A DNA stretch of 64,000 bases, from positions 315,915 through 379,914 of the forward strand of contig QANU01019479.1 in NCBI GenBank assembly GCA_003254905.1. Reading direction: 5' to 3'. Numbering within the stretch: position 1 is the first letter of the stretch; each line of letters starts with the position of its first letter. Origin of the DNA: Nissolia schottii. Lineage: Eukaryota; Streptophyta; Magnoliopsida; Fabales; Fabaceae. Under the pieces are notes generated by a model, which ran no database searches, was not told the origin of the DNA, and saw only the letters and a program-made list of their open reading frames with translations. Below are positions 31,901 through 43,900 of this stretch, in pieces. The translations under genes were made by a program, and so were the position numbers.

Positions 31901-34900
31901 CACACACAAATATACACTTAATTGAATGAATACTGTATTCTAGCAACTCATTTCGTTCTACTAGAGGAAGTAGAAAAAATATTTCTGTGAGCACTTAGCG
32001 TTCTGGTTAACTTTTCAATATTTTTTTCCATATTGGAACTAGTGATGATATTGTTTCTATTACAGCAAAGAGGAAGCTGGGATGAAAACTGCAAAGCTTA
32101 GAGAGGAGAAAGAGCTTCTAGATAGGCAACAACACGCGGATAGTGAAGCTCAAAAAAATTTGGAAGAAAATCTTCAACAGTTAAGAAACAGGGCATCTGA
32201 ACTGGATTCACAGGAAGAACAGATGCGGACAAGGCTGAAAAAAATTCTTGATAGCTCTGCAAAAAACAAGGATAGCCTTGCAAACTTGAAAAAAGAACTG
32301 CGTGTGATGCAGGACAAACTTCGTGATTCTAAGTAAAATAACTTGTTGTTTTACTTTTTTTTAAAAATTGTATTGGTTAAATGCTCTTTGTGCATTAAAG
32401 TACTTTGCTGAGGATATGTAAAATGGTGTGCTATTTTTGATCTGCAGGAAGAAACACGAAAGTTTGAAGCTAAAAATTGGTGAAATAGAAAATCAACTAC
32501 GTGAATTGAAGGCTGATAGATATGAAAACGAGAGAGATGCTAAGCTGTCTCAGGCTGTGGAGACTCTGAAACGCCTGTTTCAAGGTGTCCACGGTCGCAT
32601 GACTGAACTTTGTAGACCAACGCAGAAGAAGTATAATCTGGCTGTTACTGTTGCTATGGGTAAATTTATGGATGCAGTTGTAGTTGAGGATGAAAAGACT
32701 GGAAAGGAATGCATCAAGGTGCTAATGAGATTTCTAATTCTGTTTTGTTGCTGGTGTATAAGAGCTCTGCTTAAGTTTAGTTGGCACCCTCAAGCTGGAG
32801 GACTAACATTTGTTGTTTCTTCATCCACAATACTAGCAAAGTTTCTTTTAACTTGTTGCTTGTGTTTCCAGTAGAATTTATGATATGTTTGATACATCTC
32901 TTTGATTGCTTCCCATCTAATTGCTGAAATTCAGTAGAACTTGTGTAAAAAATGCCAAAAGAACCATTGCTTCCTATATGTCTCTTATCTCTTTGGTCTA
33001 TTGACGTGATTGTTACAATTGCCTAACGCTAGAAATTTGGTGTAAAAATGTCCAATTTCGCCCTTTTAAAGTTCTGTGCTTGGCTTTGATTTGATCTTAC
33101 TGAATGTATTAATTGGAGCGTTTCTTTCTTCGTTTCTTTACAGTATTTGAAAGATCAGAGGCTTCCTCCTCAGACATTTATTCCTCTGCAATCAATTCGA
33201 GTAAAGCCAATACTGGAAAGATTGCGCACGTTAGGGGGTACAGCAAAACTTGTTTTTGATGTGATTCAATATCCTTTTCTGCCAGTGGCTGCTTTTGTAC
33301 AATCTGGTTGCAGAAGTGTTTACAGGATCTTCCAGATTTTGTTGTTTGATTCTTAACTTCATATCAAATGGGATTTTCTTTTTCTTGTTATTTACCTTCT
33401 ACAGCTTGCTTTTCCATCATCATGATTTAACTATTTTGTCTGCTTTAAAAGATCAAGAATGTGTGATGTCAACCACAGTGCTTGAAAATTTCTGAACTCT
33501 GGGAAACCACCCACCACCTTTTTATTTAGTGCAATTATTTTGTCAGTGATTGCATACTTTTGCAATACTTTTGCTGCACACGTTTCCTGCTGCATATAAC
33601 TAGTGTTTTGAAAAATCTAAAGGAACAGGCAATCTTCTTAGAAAACAAAAGCATATAAACAGCTGTTTCTATGGGTGTAGTTATCGTGTCTGCCACTGAG
33701 ATGGTAGAGCTGCTGTCATCGTACCACATAGAAGTTTATTGGTCTCAATTCTTTTGTTAAGCTTTTAATTTCTAACTGTTTACCCACCTCATATTCTTCT
33801 CATCATTAGTGTGTTGTGCTGCATTATGTTTTAGCTTCTGTTCTTGGTGCGTTACCTGTAGCTCCATAAAATTAAATCCTCTTGCTAGTCAGATTTATTT
33901 TTTCAAATGTGACAAATTTTGTTGTTTTCCTTTCATAAAAATTGCTGTTGTAGTTTCTGTCAACTAATGAATTCCTATACTAGGTCGTCTATTAAGCACT
34001 GAGCATCACTCATTCTTGTATTTCTTCTCATTACCCTCTATATGGCTATTCGTCACGTAGTTTAGGTTTATATTCATGCTTGTTGCTAATCACTTAAGTA
34101 TATGCCTTCAATGAATTGAAAAGTTCTTTAAGCTTTTCAACTTAACTAGTGCAAGTTTGATCCCTCCTTGGAGAAGGCAGTTCTCTTTGCTGTAGGGAAT
34201 ACTCTTGTTTGTGATGATCTTGAGGAGGCCAAAGATTTAGGCTGGGGTGGTGAGAGGTTTAAAGGTAACTATGCCTTTTTTCTATTCTCTACTGGCACTG
34301 TATCTTCTTACTGTCATATGTCAGTAGAATTTAATGGGTGTACTCAGATGTTTCTCTTCTTTTTACTTGCATTTGTTTTTTTTCCCACTGGTTTTGTATT
34401 ATCCTTTCTTTTTGGCTACTCAGTTTATAACTTTTACCTGACTTTGTGATCTTTACACTTTTTATTGCTTATCTAACAACCATTTTACTTCTTGGGATAC
34501 TCACTGTATGTATTATGCATGTGATGCATTCTGGTGCTTTCAATGCTGTTATACATGTCAGAATGCAAAATAGTGAACATTGTCTTATCTGATTTGGTTA
34601 GTTGTAACTGTGGATGGAATTCTGCTGACGAAATCTGGCACAATGACTGGTGGTACTAGTGGTGGAATGGAAGCAAGGTCCAATAAGTGGGATGACAAGA
34701 AAATTGAAGGTTTTTCTTATCAATATAAACATATGTTTAACGTAACTCAGTTTCTGCTCTAGCTATAAACTTGCTGTTTTTTAGGACTTAATAAAAAGAA
34801 AGAGCAGTATGAATCGGAGTTGGAAGAGATAGGATCAATAAGAGACATGCACCTTAAAGAGTCTGAAGCAGCTGGAAAAATTAGTGGACTTGAGAAGAAA

Positions 34901-37900
34901 ATTCAGTATGCTGAGATTGAGAAGGTAACTCTGATGATTTAAATATTTTCCTGGCAACAATCAAGATTATTGGTTGATCTGACCTGGTACAATTAAGGAT
35001 GAATTTCTTGTTGCATTTTATTGCCATTTGCATTTCTCTGTCCTCGGAATGTTGGATTTGCTTGATATGTTTATATTATTATGGCCTTGAGGATGTGTTT
35101 TGTGTGGCACATTGTAGCTTTCTTTGGAAGAGATTATTCAATCGTATTTTGGTTTATCTAGTTCAATAAGCTCCTACAAAGCATTTTGATCCTTTTTTGA
35201 CAAGCTTATCGAAGCAGCTGATTAAATTCATTAGTTGTTTTGGGCTTGTTTTCATATGCTATATGTTAAAGCTTTTGAGAACAAAATATGGTGATGGATT
35301 CTCTATGCTATGAGATTGAGAGATTGAATGGCTCTACTTCATTATTAGTCTTTTCTTGTTTTGTTTTTGTACTTGTAGAGATGATATCTTGTCTTCCTAT
35401 CTTTTGTAATTATCTTTTCCTTCTCAATGATTTTCGAACATATCTCTGAACACTGGCACAGCCTCTCTCTTTGTACATATGCTTATAAGCTTATTCAATT
35501 AGGTTGGAGTGCCAAATAATTACAGAGAGAGGGAAAGGACCAATGGATATTGGGTTTTCTGGTTGTCTATGGCATGGATAGTTTATATGGAATTCAGTGC
35601 TTGAGAATGAAATTTTTGTGTATCTGTAGATGGATAAATGCTAGCTTTGGCTGGGCATGGATTAGAGAACCTTCTATTTGTTGGTGACTTTTCTTTGTCT
35701 TCTTATCCATATGAATATTCCGATTACTTAATTTTCCTTCTATATTGTCAACTTTTTACAGGGAAGCATAGAAGACAAACTTTCTAGTTTGAGCCGGGAT
35801 AGAGAGGCCATCAAAGAAGAAATTGAACGTATTAGTCCAGAACTTCAGAAGGTGATGTTGCATTCTTCTTTGTTTAGTCTCATACTCTCAGTAATATACT
35901 TGTAAACCTAACCTGGTGTTTACACTCTGTAGTTAAATGATGCTGTTAATAAGAGGAAAACAGAAATACAAAACCGTGAGAAGAACATAAATAAAATAAC
36001 AGATCGGATTTACAAAGAGTTTAGCAAGTCAGTTGGGGTTGCAAACATCCGTGAGTATGAAGAAAATCGTCTCAAGGATGCTCAAAATGTAGCAGAGGAG
36101 AGGCTGAACCTAAGTAGCCAACTTTCAAAGTTAAAATATCAGTATGTTCCTTTCCCCCTTTCTACCTAAAAATTGTAACATCTCTTGTTATCTGTTAAAA
36201 ACTAACCTACATCGCTTTATGTGTATGCATGTATTTGTGAGCTTGCAAGCAACTTATATCTATGTGCTTTAGTGAAATTGTATTTCAATTCAAAAACGTG
36301 AAGTGCAAATTGGTATCTATTGAAAAAAATGATTTTGTGGAAGAGAAAGAGGAAAGAAGAAAACAACAATTTTTAAAGTTCTACCAAGTCAAGGGTGCTA
36401 AGCTGTGACATTGTTTTACACTAATCACTGTATTATCTTGGGTATAGAAACAATGTTTGTTGTAGGATTATGATTAGAAGTCTAGGCTGTATGATTGTTC
36501 CCTTGTATAAGTGGGTGGGTGGGTTGACAGCTATCGTCTGCCTAATGCCTATTTTATTGTCAGAATCTTTGCACTAGTAAATTTTATTCTCACATCCATC
36601 TTATGGGCTAGCCTGGGTGTTCCCGAATTAGAGGTTCTATTTTGTTTGGAAGCAACTCTCTGAGAAAATGCCAATAGTCAATTCTGCATTCTGGATCAAT
36701 ATTTTTTTGGACAAAAGGAGAATTATATTAAGATGAAGAAAGGAGGATTACAAAGATTTAGGATAGGTGGACAAGAGGATCTTCTTTACTTGACCAAATG
36801 ATAACAAAAGAGAAACACCAAAAGATCAAAGTACTCCAATCTCTCAACATATCTGAGAAATCACTCTATGAAGGTCATGAGCTTTACACCAAATGAAAGC
36901 CTAATGCCTACTCTTATCCCACCAGACCTGATTGCCTGAAATTTATCATTAAAAATGCAGGAATTATGCCCAAATACACGAAATAGTGGCATAGACTGCG
37001 CATTGCCACAAGGATTTGGCTTCCTTCCTTCTCCCAAATCCAGCAAAACTAATCAACAGGAATTGATCCAAATTTCTAGGACAAACCCAACTCTCAGCAA
37101 CTATGTCAAAGAAATCCATAAAGATTTACCCATAGAGCAAGGCAAAAAAAAGGTGTGGAATAGACTTAGAACTCACCGCATATAACACACACATCAGGGG
37201 AGATAGTTCTATGTGGCATTCATACCTGCAACATATCATTGATATTAATTCTATTACAGACTGCAGCTCAAATAAAGGATTTAACATTAGAGGGAGTTTT
37301 GGACATCCAAATAGGCATTCTGGATCTGTATTAGTAATTCAACTGAAGCTTTTCTTTGTTATGTGGTATGGAAATATGGAATATGGATCCTTCTAAAATA
37401 TAGAATGTTCTCACTTACCAAAAGTTTATTGTATTGCATCTCCTTTTATGTTCACAAGGTTTTTTTTATTATTATTATTTTGGATGGTAGATACAGGGCA
37501 AAATCAAAGTTACAGAAAGGAAGATATTTGGATCTTGAGTTTCAATATTAATTTGCCAGCCAGTTAGTTATCTTGAAATAATTCATGCGTTATATTTAAT
37601 GCTCGTTCGTGAAATTACTCCACAGGTTGGAATATGAGCAGAATCGGGACATGAGTTCACGAATTCAAGAACTGGAATCTTCCCTTAATTCTTTAGAGAA
37701 TGATTTAAAACGGGTACAGAACAAAGAAGCTGAAGCAAAATTAGCAGCCGAGAAAGCTACTGAAGAGATTGATGAGCTTAAGGAAGCAGTTAAAGGTATA
37801 TTTGGCACAATCATAGTTACTAAACTCTCGAGTTAACTCTTTAACTCTTGCTATTTTATGATCTTACCACATAAAAATGAGTTAACTCTCATTTAAACAT

Positions 37901-40900
37901 TTTTTTTTGGGTGTAAACTTGTATAAGTTTAAGTAAACTTGATAAAAATCGATTGCGAGTCTACTATTTTAAATTAACAGTTTATTTATTCCTTAAAATG
38001 TGCAAGTTTGATAACTTTTGTTGGATATTTACTTGACATGTGTATGTTAAATAATATCAATTGAGTTTATTAAGCTAATTTTATATATTTATCATAATTG
38101 AGTTATGTTTTATTCAACTACAAAGTAATATGCACGCAGAATAAAATATAACATACAATTAAGTCATAAATTAAGGTATATTGTATGATATTTCTTTTAT
38201 TTGTTATTATAAAGTTAACATTGTTCACTATCAATTATGAATGGCATATGATATATTGCTTACATAATATAGTGTTTACATCGATAAATTTTACGAGTTT
38301 ATGAGTCGAGTTTACAATTTGAGTTTACGTAAACTCTTGAGTTTAACAATCTTGGGCACAATTTCTGTTTGCTTTAAAATATAGATAGAAGAACACTTCA
38401 GTTTATTGTGTTTAAGTGGGTTTGCTCTCTCTTTTTTCCCCTCTTCTTCCTTTTTAGAGTTGGGTTGTTATTGGAGTGAAGGCTTGTAAATCTGGGTAGT
38501 GCTCTGCTATTTCCCATTTGAAATTGATGGGAAAATAATTCAATCTTGACAGAAGCAAACCCACTATTGCTTCGATTTGTTATTTATTTTTTCTGCCTTG
38601 CTTGTCTTAATAGTTTTTCTGTTCTCGTGCTACTGCTGTAGAGTGGAAATCAAGGTCAGAAGATTGTGAAAAGGAAATCCAAGAATGGAAGAAGCGGGCT
38701 TCTTCAGCGACAACAAACATATCCAAACTTAATCGTCTGATAAACTCTAAGGTTACACGGGCAAAAATTGTTGTCTTTTCTGTAACTTATAAGCATATTG
38801 TATAGATGGCCAACATCTTTAGTGTCTTTACAGGAGGCACAGATTGAGCAGTTGATTGTACAAAAGCAGGAAATATTAGAGAAATGTGAACTAGAACAGA
38901 TTAGCCTCCCAACTATATCAGATCCAATGGATACTGACATCTCAACACCTGGTCCAGTTTTTGACTTTGATCAGCTAAGTAGGGCACTGAAAGATAGAAG
39001 ACATTCTGACAAGGAGAAAATTGAGGTAGAATTTAGGCAAAAAATGGATTCCTTGGTATCTGAAATTGAAAGAACAGCACCGAATTTGAAGGCATTGGAC
39101 CAGTATGAGGCTCTGCTGGAAAAGGAAAAAGCTGTCACTGAAGAGTTTGAAGCTGTCAGGAAAGAGGAGAAGGAAAAAGCTGATAGATTCAATACAGTTA
39201 AACAGAGGAGGTACAAAGTTATTGTATTTCCATTATTCATTGGGACGTCATTTGTATACTATTAGCACATAGCCAATATGTCTTGCATGATTTGTTTAGG
39301 TGGGCTACATTAAGTGGTGTTATCATGAAATTACATAAAGACAGCTTAATGAGAAAAATGAAATAGCTTGTTGTTTGTAGAAGTGAGGAGTGTTTTTTAA
39401 CTTGTGATGGTGTGTCGATTGGACTGTTTGATTTACCAACTTTAAGCGAATGGTGTAATGTGCATGAATATGGGTAATTCAATTTTATATTTATTTGCAG
39501 GGGTAAACTCATGTCAAGGAACAGGGGCTAAAGTTGATTCTTGAGTTACCTTTTTTTTTTTTTTTTGGGAATAATTGTTCTTAGTACATGTTTATCTAAC
39601 TGGAACTGATGTTATTACTGACATCAAGAGGAGTTTAGAAGCAAAACTGTGTTTGAATGGTGTGATGCTTTTATCTGCCTCTATTGAGAGGCATATAGTC
39701 ATGTAGATTTGAAACACTATTTTGTATGTAGCTCATCTGGTGAGAGAATGAACCATATATCTCATGTTTGAAATATTGTTTGCTGCTATTATTTATGGAA
39801 AGTGGCTATACTATATATTTCCCTTTGGCATATGCCATTTTTATGTAAGTATTGCTTTGCATAACAGAGTAATCAATAGCGGTTAGGTGTGGCTGAGATT
39901 CTCCACTCCCAGAAACTTGTGGCAGAGCATGCCATGTGACACTGTAGCACACTGCAATGTAGTCCTTGGCAGGCATAAGTGGCAGCCAAAGTGGCTGGTA
40001 CTGGGGTTTCTAGTATATATCCGGTCTCTGTACCCTCCCTCTACATTGGAGAACCTATAGTGCATCTTCCTGGAACACAGAATGCTATTGCTAGGGCTTA
40101 CTCCACATAGTTGCTGTGGCTGTTCAGCTCTGTTTCAATCATGGCCTCTTGGAAATTTCCTTCCTATGTCATGTTTCACACATTTCATGCCCAGCTGTGC
40201 TTCTAGTGCCCAAATGTGAACTTATTTTTGGATAATAAAACCTGTTTCTCTAGGGGAGTTTAGCCCACGGTCTAGTGGTTGCTCCTGCACTCAGTGACTC
40301 GAGTTTGAGTCATAGGGTGGATAAAAAGTTTCCTTACTATCTTAGTAAAACTTATTCAGACCCGAAAACATGTCACTGTCCTTTTCTTTTTCTAATAATT
40401 GTCATTACTTTTTTTGGTAATTGACACCGCTTTCTTTCTTTACTCTTTAGTAGTAAGTGTTATTGTATTTTCTTAGTTTATACTTTATACACTAGTCGTT
40501 AACATTTTGATGTATGGGAGGTTATCTTTTGGTATCTGTTTTAGAGCTTGATTTGAATATTGAATCTTTGTATTTACTGGTATGGCATCATCTGTCTTTT
40601 GTGAAGCGAAGTTTGTCTGTTGAATGCAGGTATGAATTGTTCATGGATGCTTTCAACCATATATCTGGTAATATAGATAAAATTTACAAACAACTTACGA
40701 AGAGCAACACACATCCGCTGGGTGGAACAGCATACCTTAACTTGGAAAATGAGGATGATCCATTTCTACATGGCATCAAATACACTGCTATGCCACCAAC
40801 AAAGCGCTTTCGTGATATGGAGCAGCTCTCTGGTGGGGAAAAGACTGTTGCTGCGCTTGCGTTGTTATTTTCCATCCACAGGTATAATTGGTTTGTACTT

Positions 40901-41509
40901 GTATACCTACCTATGTGCAAGGTGCATATTCTTAAATTTAGATTTGATTATCTCCAAATTACTCTGAAGTTTTTAGCTTTAATTATGAGTTCGTCTAAGC
41001 AATATACTGGACATATCTGGCATAAAGCAATTTTGTTGGGATTTCATTTGCATGTTCTGTTGACATGGTTCCAATCTTGCTTCTTGTTTCAGCTACAAGC
41101 CTTCGCCATTTTTCATATTGGATGAAGTTGATGCTGCATTGGACAACTTGAATGTTGCTAAGGTTGCTGGATTTATCCGTTCAAAATCTTGCGAAGGGGC
41201 GAGGCTTAGTCAGGATGCTGATGGTGGCAGTGGTTTTCAAAGTATTGTGATATCACTAAAAGACAGCTTTTATGACAAAGCTGAAGCCTTGGTTGGGGTT
41301 TACAGAGACTCTGAAAGAGGGTAAGATTCTTCACATTATTAATTGATTTAATTATTATCATTTTGCCATTACTTTTTAATATGTTGATTTCATAAATCTA
41401 TTATACGTACCTAGTTTACACCATATACACAATGTGTTTTCTTTTTTTGTTTTTGGGCAGGTGTTCGAAAACGCTCACATTTGATCTTACTAAATACCGT
41501 GAGTCCTAA
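25925..41509 (+). CDS. SMC1: Cohesin subunit SMC1
   Basis: Eighteen exons: 25925-26389, 28328-28564, 30482-30715, 31144-31382, 32066-32332, 32448-32718, 33144-33268, 34155-34264, 34602-34709, 34785-34924, 35762-35851, 35933-36141, 37626-37795, 38642-38751, 38834-39210, 40630-40881, 41093-41320, 41461-41509. They join in frame to 1226 aa; plant SMC1 is about 1218. SMC1 pairs with SMC3 in the cohesin ring that holds sister chromatids and aids DNA repair. Walker A GPNGAGKS is at residues 39-46. Long coiled coils flank a hinge at about 500-660. The ABC signature LSGGEK is at 1117-1122 and Walker B FFILDEVD at about 1141-1148. The end is TKYRES. A Gly-rich insert (GGGNGSGGG, near residue 100) is longer than in Arabidopsis. 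Intron 7 is non-canonical. Introns carry hAT-like and LINE-derived insertions. Confidence 0.96.
27245..27800. repeat. Inverted pair of LINE 3'-end-like sequences in SMC1 intron 1
   Basis: The plus copy (27245-27450) and the minus copy (about 27470-27800) share TTGGTGTAAAGCACA and a following ATGTTRAGAGRTTGG block. The plus copy reads [15 protein letters not shown] and [10 protein letters not shown], typical of the C-terminus of plant LINE RNase H. Relatives are at 35320-35430 (+) and 36715-37100 (-). Confidence 0.55.
29115..29846. mobile_element. hAT-like non-autonomous element in SMC1 intron 2
   Basis: Ends are inverted: CATAGTTGTCAATTCG on the left and, read from the minus strand, CATAGTTGTTAGAATC on the right. 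Flanks CTCACCAT (29106-29113) and CTCACCGT (29847-29854) form an 8-bp target duplication with one mismatch; the element proper starts at 29114. GAATCG-type motifs are clustered near both ends. The interior has no recognised transposase. Confidence 0.75.
30090..30260 (+). repeat. Tandem duplication in SMC1 intron 2
   Basis: About 70-75 bp starting AGTTTAGCATTTTTGGTGAC at about 30093 is repeated from about 30189, an offset of 96 bp. The two copies differ at a few bases, mainly near the 3' end (GTCATGTATTTTTGC versus GTAATTTATTTGTGC). Confidence 0.75.
33269..34154 (+). other. U12-type (minor spliceosome) intron of SMC1
   Basis: Exon 7 must end in the Gln codon before FDP. No GT is available there. 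The first ten bases of the intron, ATATCCTTTT, match the U12 5' splice-site consensus exactly. The only in-frame 3' junction leaves a G before TTTGAT, so the intron ends in AA (GTGCAA). CAACTTAAC at 34138-34146, about 9-10 bases before the junction, resembles the U12 branch site (TCCTTAAC). The termini would therefore be AT-AA. The intron interrupts codon 613 in phase 2. Confidence 0.8.
36715..37100 (-). repeat. LINE 3'-end-like sequence in SMC1 intron 12
   Basis: The segment is clearly related to 27480-27800: both have GCTTTACACCAAAT, then CTTATCCCAC, and later TTTGGCTTCCTTC. The minus strand reads [16 protein letters not shown]-like text without a defined domain. Confidence 0.5.
37812..38354. 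mobile_element. hAT-like non-autonomous element in SMC1 intron 13
   Basis: An identical 8-bp target duplication GGCACAAT flanks the 543-bp element (37804-37811 and 38355-38362). Both ends begin with CA and contain TAAACTC followed by GAG in inverted orientation; AAACTC/GAGTTT motifs are clustered near both ends. No transposase is recognised inside. Confidence 0.75.
40255..40380 (+). mobile_element. tRNA-derived SINE in SMC1 intron 15
   Basis: TAGCCCACGGTCTAGTGGTT has the form of a tRNA box A region and GACTCGAGTTTGAGTCA of a box B region, about 30 bases apart. The downstream part (GGATAAAAAGTTTCC) has no tRNA acceptor half. This is the layout of a SINE and not of a functional tRNA. Confidence 0.55.
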
Positions 41510-42930
41510 AATCAATCCTTAGGCTACTGACTACAGTGGATAAGCCTGCCTGCTATGTACATCAACTTTGTTGTTTGGACATATAAAAAGGTGTAGACAC
41601 ATTGTCACCCCTCTCACAATACATCATGGGGTCCATTTCTTACATTTGCACGTCCTAAGAGCATTTTTCTATGTACATTTGCATGTTTAGTTCTTGTTTA
41701 AAGGTGGTTGAACCTATGTTTACTTATTCTCAACCCTCTTGTCAATGACTTATGTTTAGGTGGTCATCCTGGGTTTATGTTTAAAATTATTGTAAATAGG
41801 GACTTGATGTCATTTCTGCCATTGGAAATGTAGAATGCAGTAGGTAGATGACAAATAGCTTTGTTCTTGAAATAGATTTTCATTCATGTATTTCGTTTCT
41901 CTTGCATGACCTTTGATCTTCATATTTATGCTATGTACAGCTCTTTTAAAAGTCAAAGAGGCATAAGAATTAGAGCATATTTATTTATTATGAACGAATT
42001 GGAAGAAGATGTGGAGTTTGCGCTGGGATGCATTTTGTGGAGGGTGAAAGGCTGAGTCTTGGAGAACTTTTGGGCCTTTCTTGGTCCGCGATTCTTCATT
42101 AAAATCTACTGGTCTATAGGCTATAGTTGAAAAAGCAAATTTCGGGAAAAAAAAGACTCACCAAAGTAGTGGACTCGCGAAATAAGTGAGCATCCATAAA
42201 TTTCACATCTTAACCTGTGATTTTCTTTTCAATTAAGTTACACAAATGTGTACAAATTCAAAATTAAAAAATAAAAAGTCTATCAACATATAAAACATAG
42301 ATAGTCTCACTTTATGGATTATACACGTCAACAACAAAAAAAAGAAAATCTATCCCAAAGGAATAACCTAATTTTTAGAGAATAAATGATAAACTAATAG
42401 TTTAACTTTAGAAGGCTTTGATGCACCTTAAAAGTTTAGTATTTGATGCACCTGGTAGAGTATGGGGAACTACATTGACTAATAACTTGATAGACTCATT
42501 AAAATAGACCACCTATGGAACCACATATTAGTGGTGCATCCCATAAGTTCCCCAAATCTCTAGATGAGATCCTCCTCGTCTCATTATTCCACCTACCCCA
42601 TCGAAGCATTGAGTGCTGAGCTCCAACGAGAAATGGACTCTAAATCTTCACATCATTTTGTTCCAATATTTTCTCAATAATCACTGATAAACTCAGATAC
42701 ACCAGCTTGGGGGGTTTTAGAGAGTGTGCAGTTAGAAGGAAAGAAAAATTGCAGTTCATTAGGTTCCCGTCTCGTTCCACGGAAGCCATGGGAGAATGTG
42801 CTCCTTCGTCACGGCAAGCTGCTGGCGATGGAAAGCTGCTAGATTTGGCTCTCCGTTAGAGAAGCCAAGAGTAGCCATTGGATGCAATGTAATGTAATTA
42901 CCACAAGATGATCCCATCCAAGCCCAAGAA
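41510..42930. other. SMC1 3' flank and AT-rich spacer
   Basis: No gene was recognised. The first several hundred bases should include the SMC1 3' untranslated region; the AATTAGAGCATATTTATT stretch near 41970 is AT-rich but no polyadenylation site can be fixed. The rest is unassigned. Confidence 0.4.
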
Positions 42931-43900
42931 TTCAGTAATTAGTAATTAGTTGCCAAATATCAGGGGGAAACAAAGTAGGCAGATGAAAAAGATTCCAAGA
43001 GCCATTATGCCACAAGTCACGAACACAGAGCTCAAAGTCTGATATGGATGTACGGTACAAGCCTGCAAAGGGGTCCCACACCTAACCAATCAGAGTACCA
43101 CACACAGGAATTTCTAGCGCCCAAAAAAAGGCTCGTGCCAACCCTTGACCAAGCTCTGCCAAATATAAGAAGAAAAGGCTCTGAAGAAACAGTAGAACGA
43201 ACATAAATATTGTGAAGAATGGAGACCTAAAACATATCTGAATTGATGAGGAAAGAAGCTATTAATTTGCCAAGAAGAGCGACATTTTGGAAGCGGGCAG
43301 TACAAACAGCAAGGCCGCCAAAATATTTAGGAGAAGAAACCACATTCCAATTGACAAGATTCAAACTTGCTCACAGCTAGATCAATATTGTGAATAATAA
43401 ACCTTGAGGAACCCAAAAAGCCTGCATAGTATAAATAGGTATAGAGGAGATAACAGACATGGCCAAGCAAATTCGCCCAGCACGATTTAGAAGAGAGCCT
43501 TTCCATCTAGCCAACTTATTTTGAATTCTCTCCACAATACCTGCAAAATGAATGAATTTTCTTGATCCGTCCTTGCAATAGCGAAAACCTCGAGTATTTC
43601 CCTTCAAGAGGGATAATGATATCATTGAGCGAGCATAAGGTGCATCCATACCTTTTGGAATTAGGACAATTAACGGTTTCTACCAGATTGGGATCAATCC
43701 ATGAAAGCAGAGCGGACTAAATGCCAGATATCGTCAGACAAGTACATGCCAATATTGTTTTATTGTGAAAACCATCCGACCTTGGAGCAGTATAAGGTTT
43801 CATCTGAGCAACAGCCTGCCATGCCAAACTTCCTCCTTGGACACCATACGAGTTTCCGAAGGCAGGAGAGTGTCATTAAACTCTAATAATGAGAGAGCCC
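42930..43900 (-). mobile_element. LINE reverse transcriptase fragment
   Basis: The minus strand reads MDAPYARSMISLSLLKGNTR, then KLARWKGSLLNRAGRI and SVISSIPIYTMQAFWVPQG, followed after a frame change by FGGLAVCTARFQNVALLGK. This is the same RT C-terminal region as in the LINE at 7609-8400, but of a different, more decayed copy. Several stops and frame changes are present. Confidence 0.7.

Noticed and set aside
40257-40300. Possible tRNA gene (box A and box B-like text)
   Set aside because: No acceptor stem or anticodon arm can be drawn; the layout with a downstream tail is that of a SINE.
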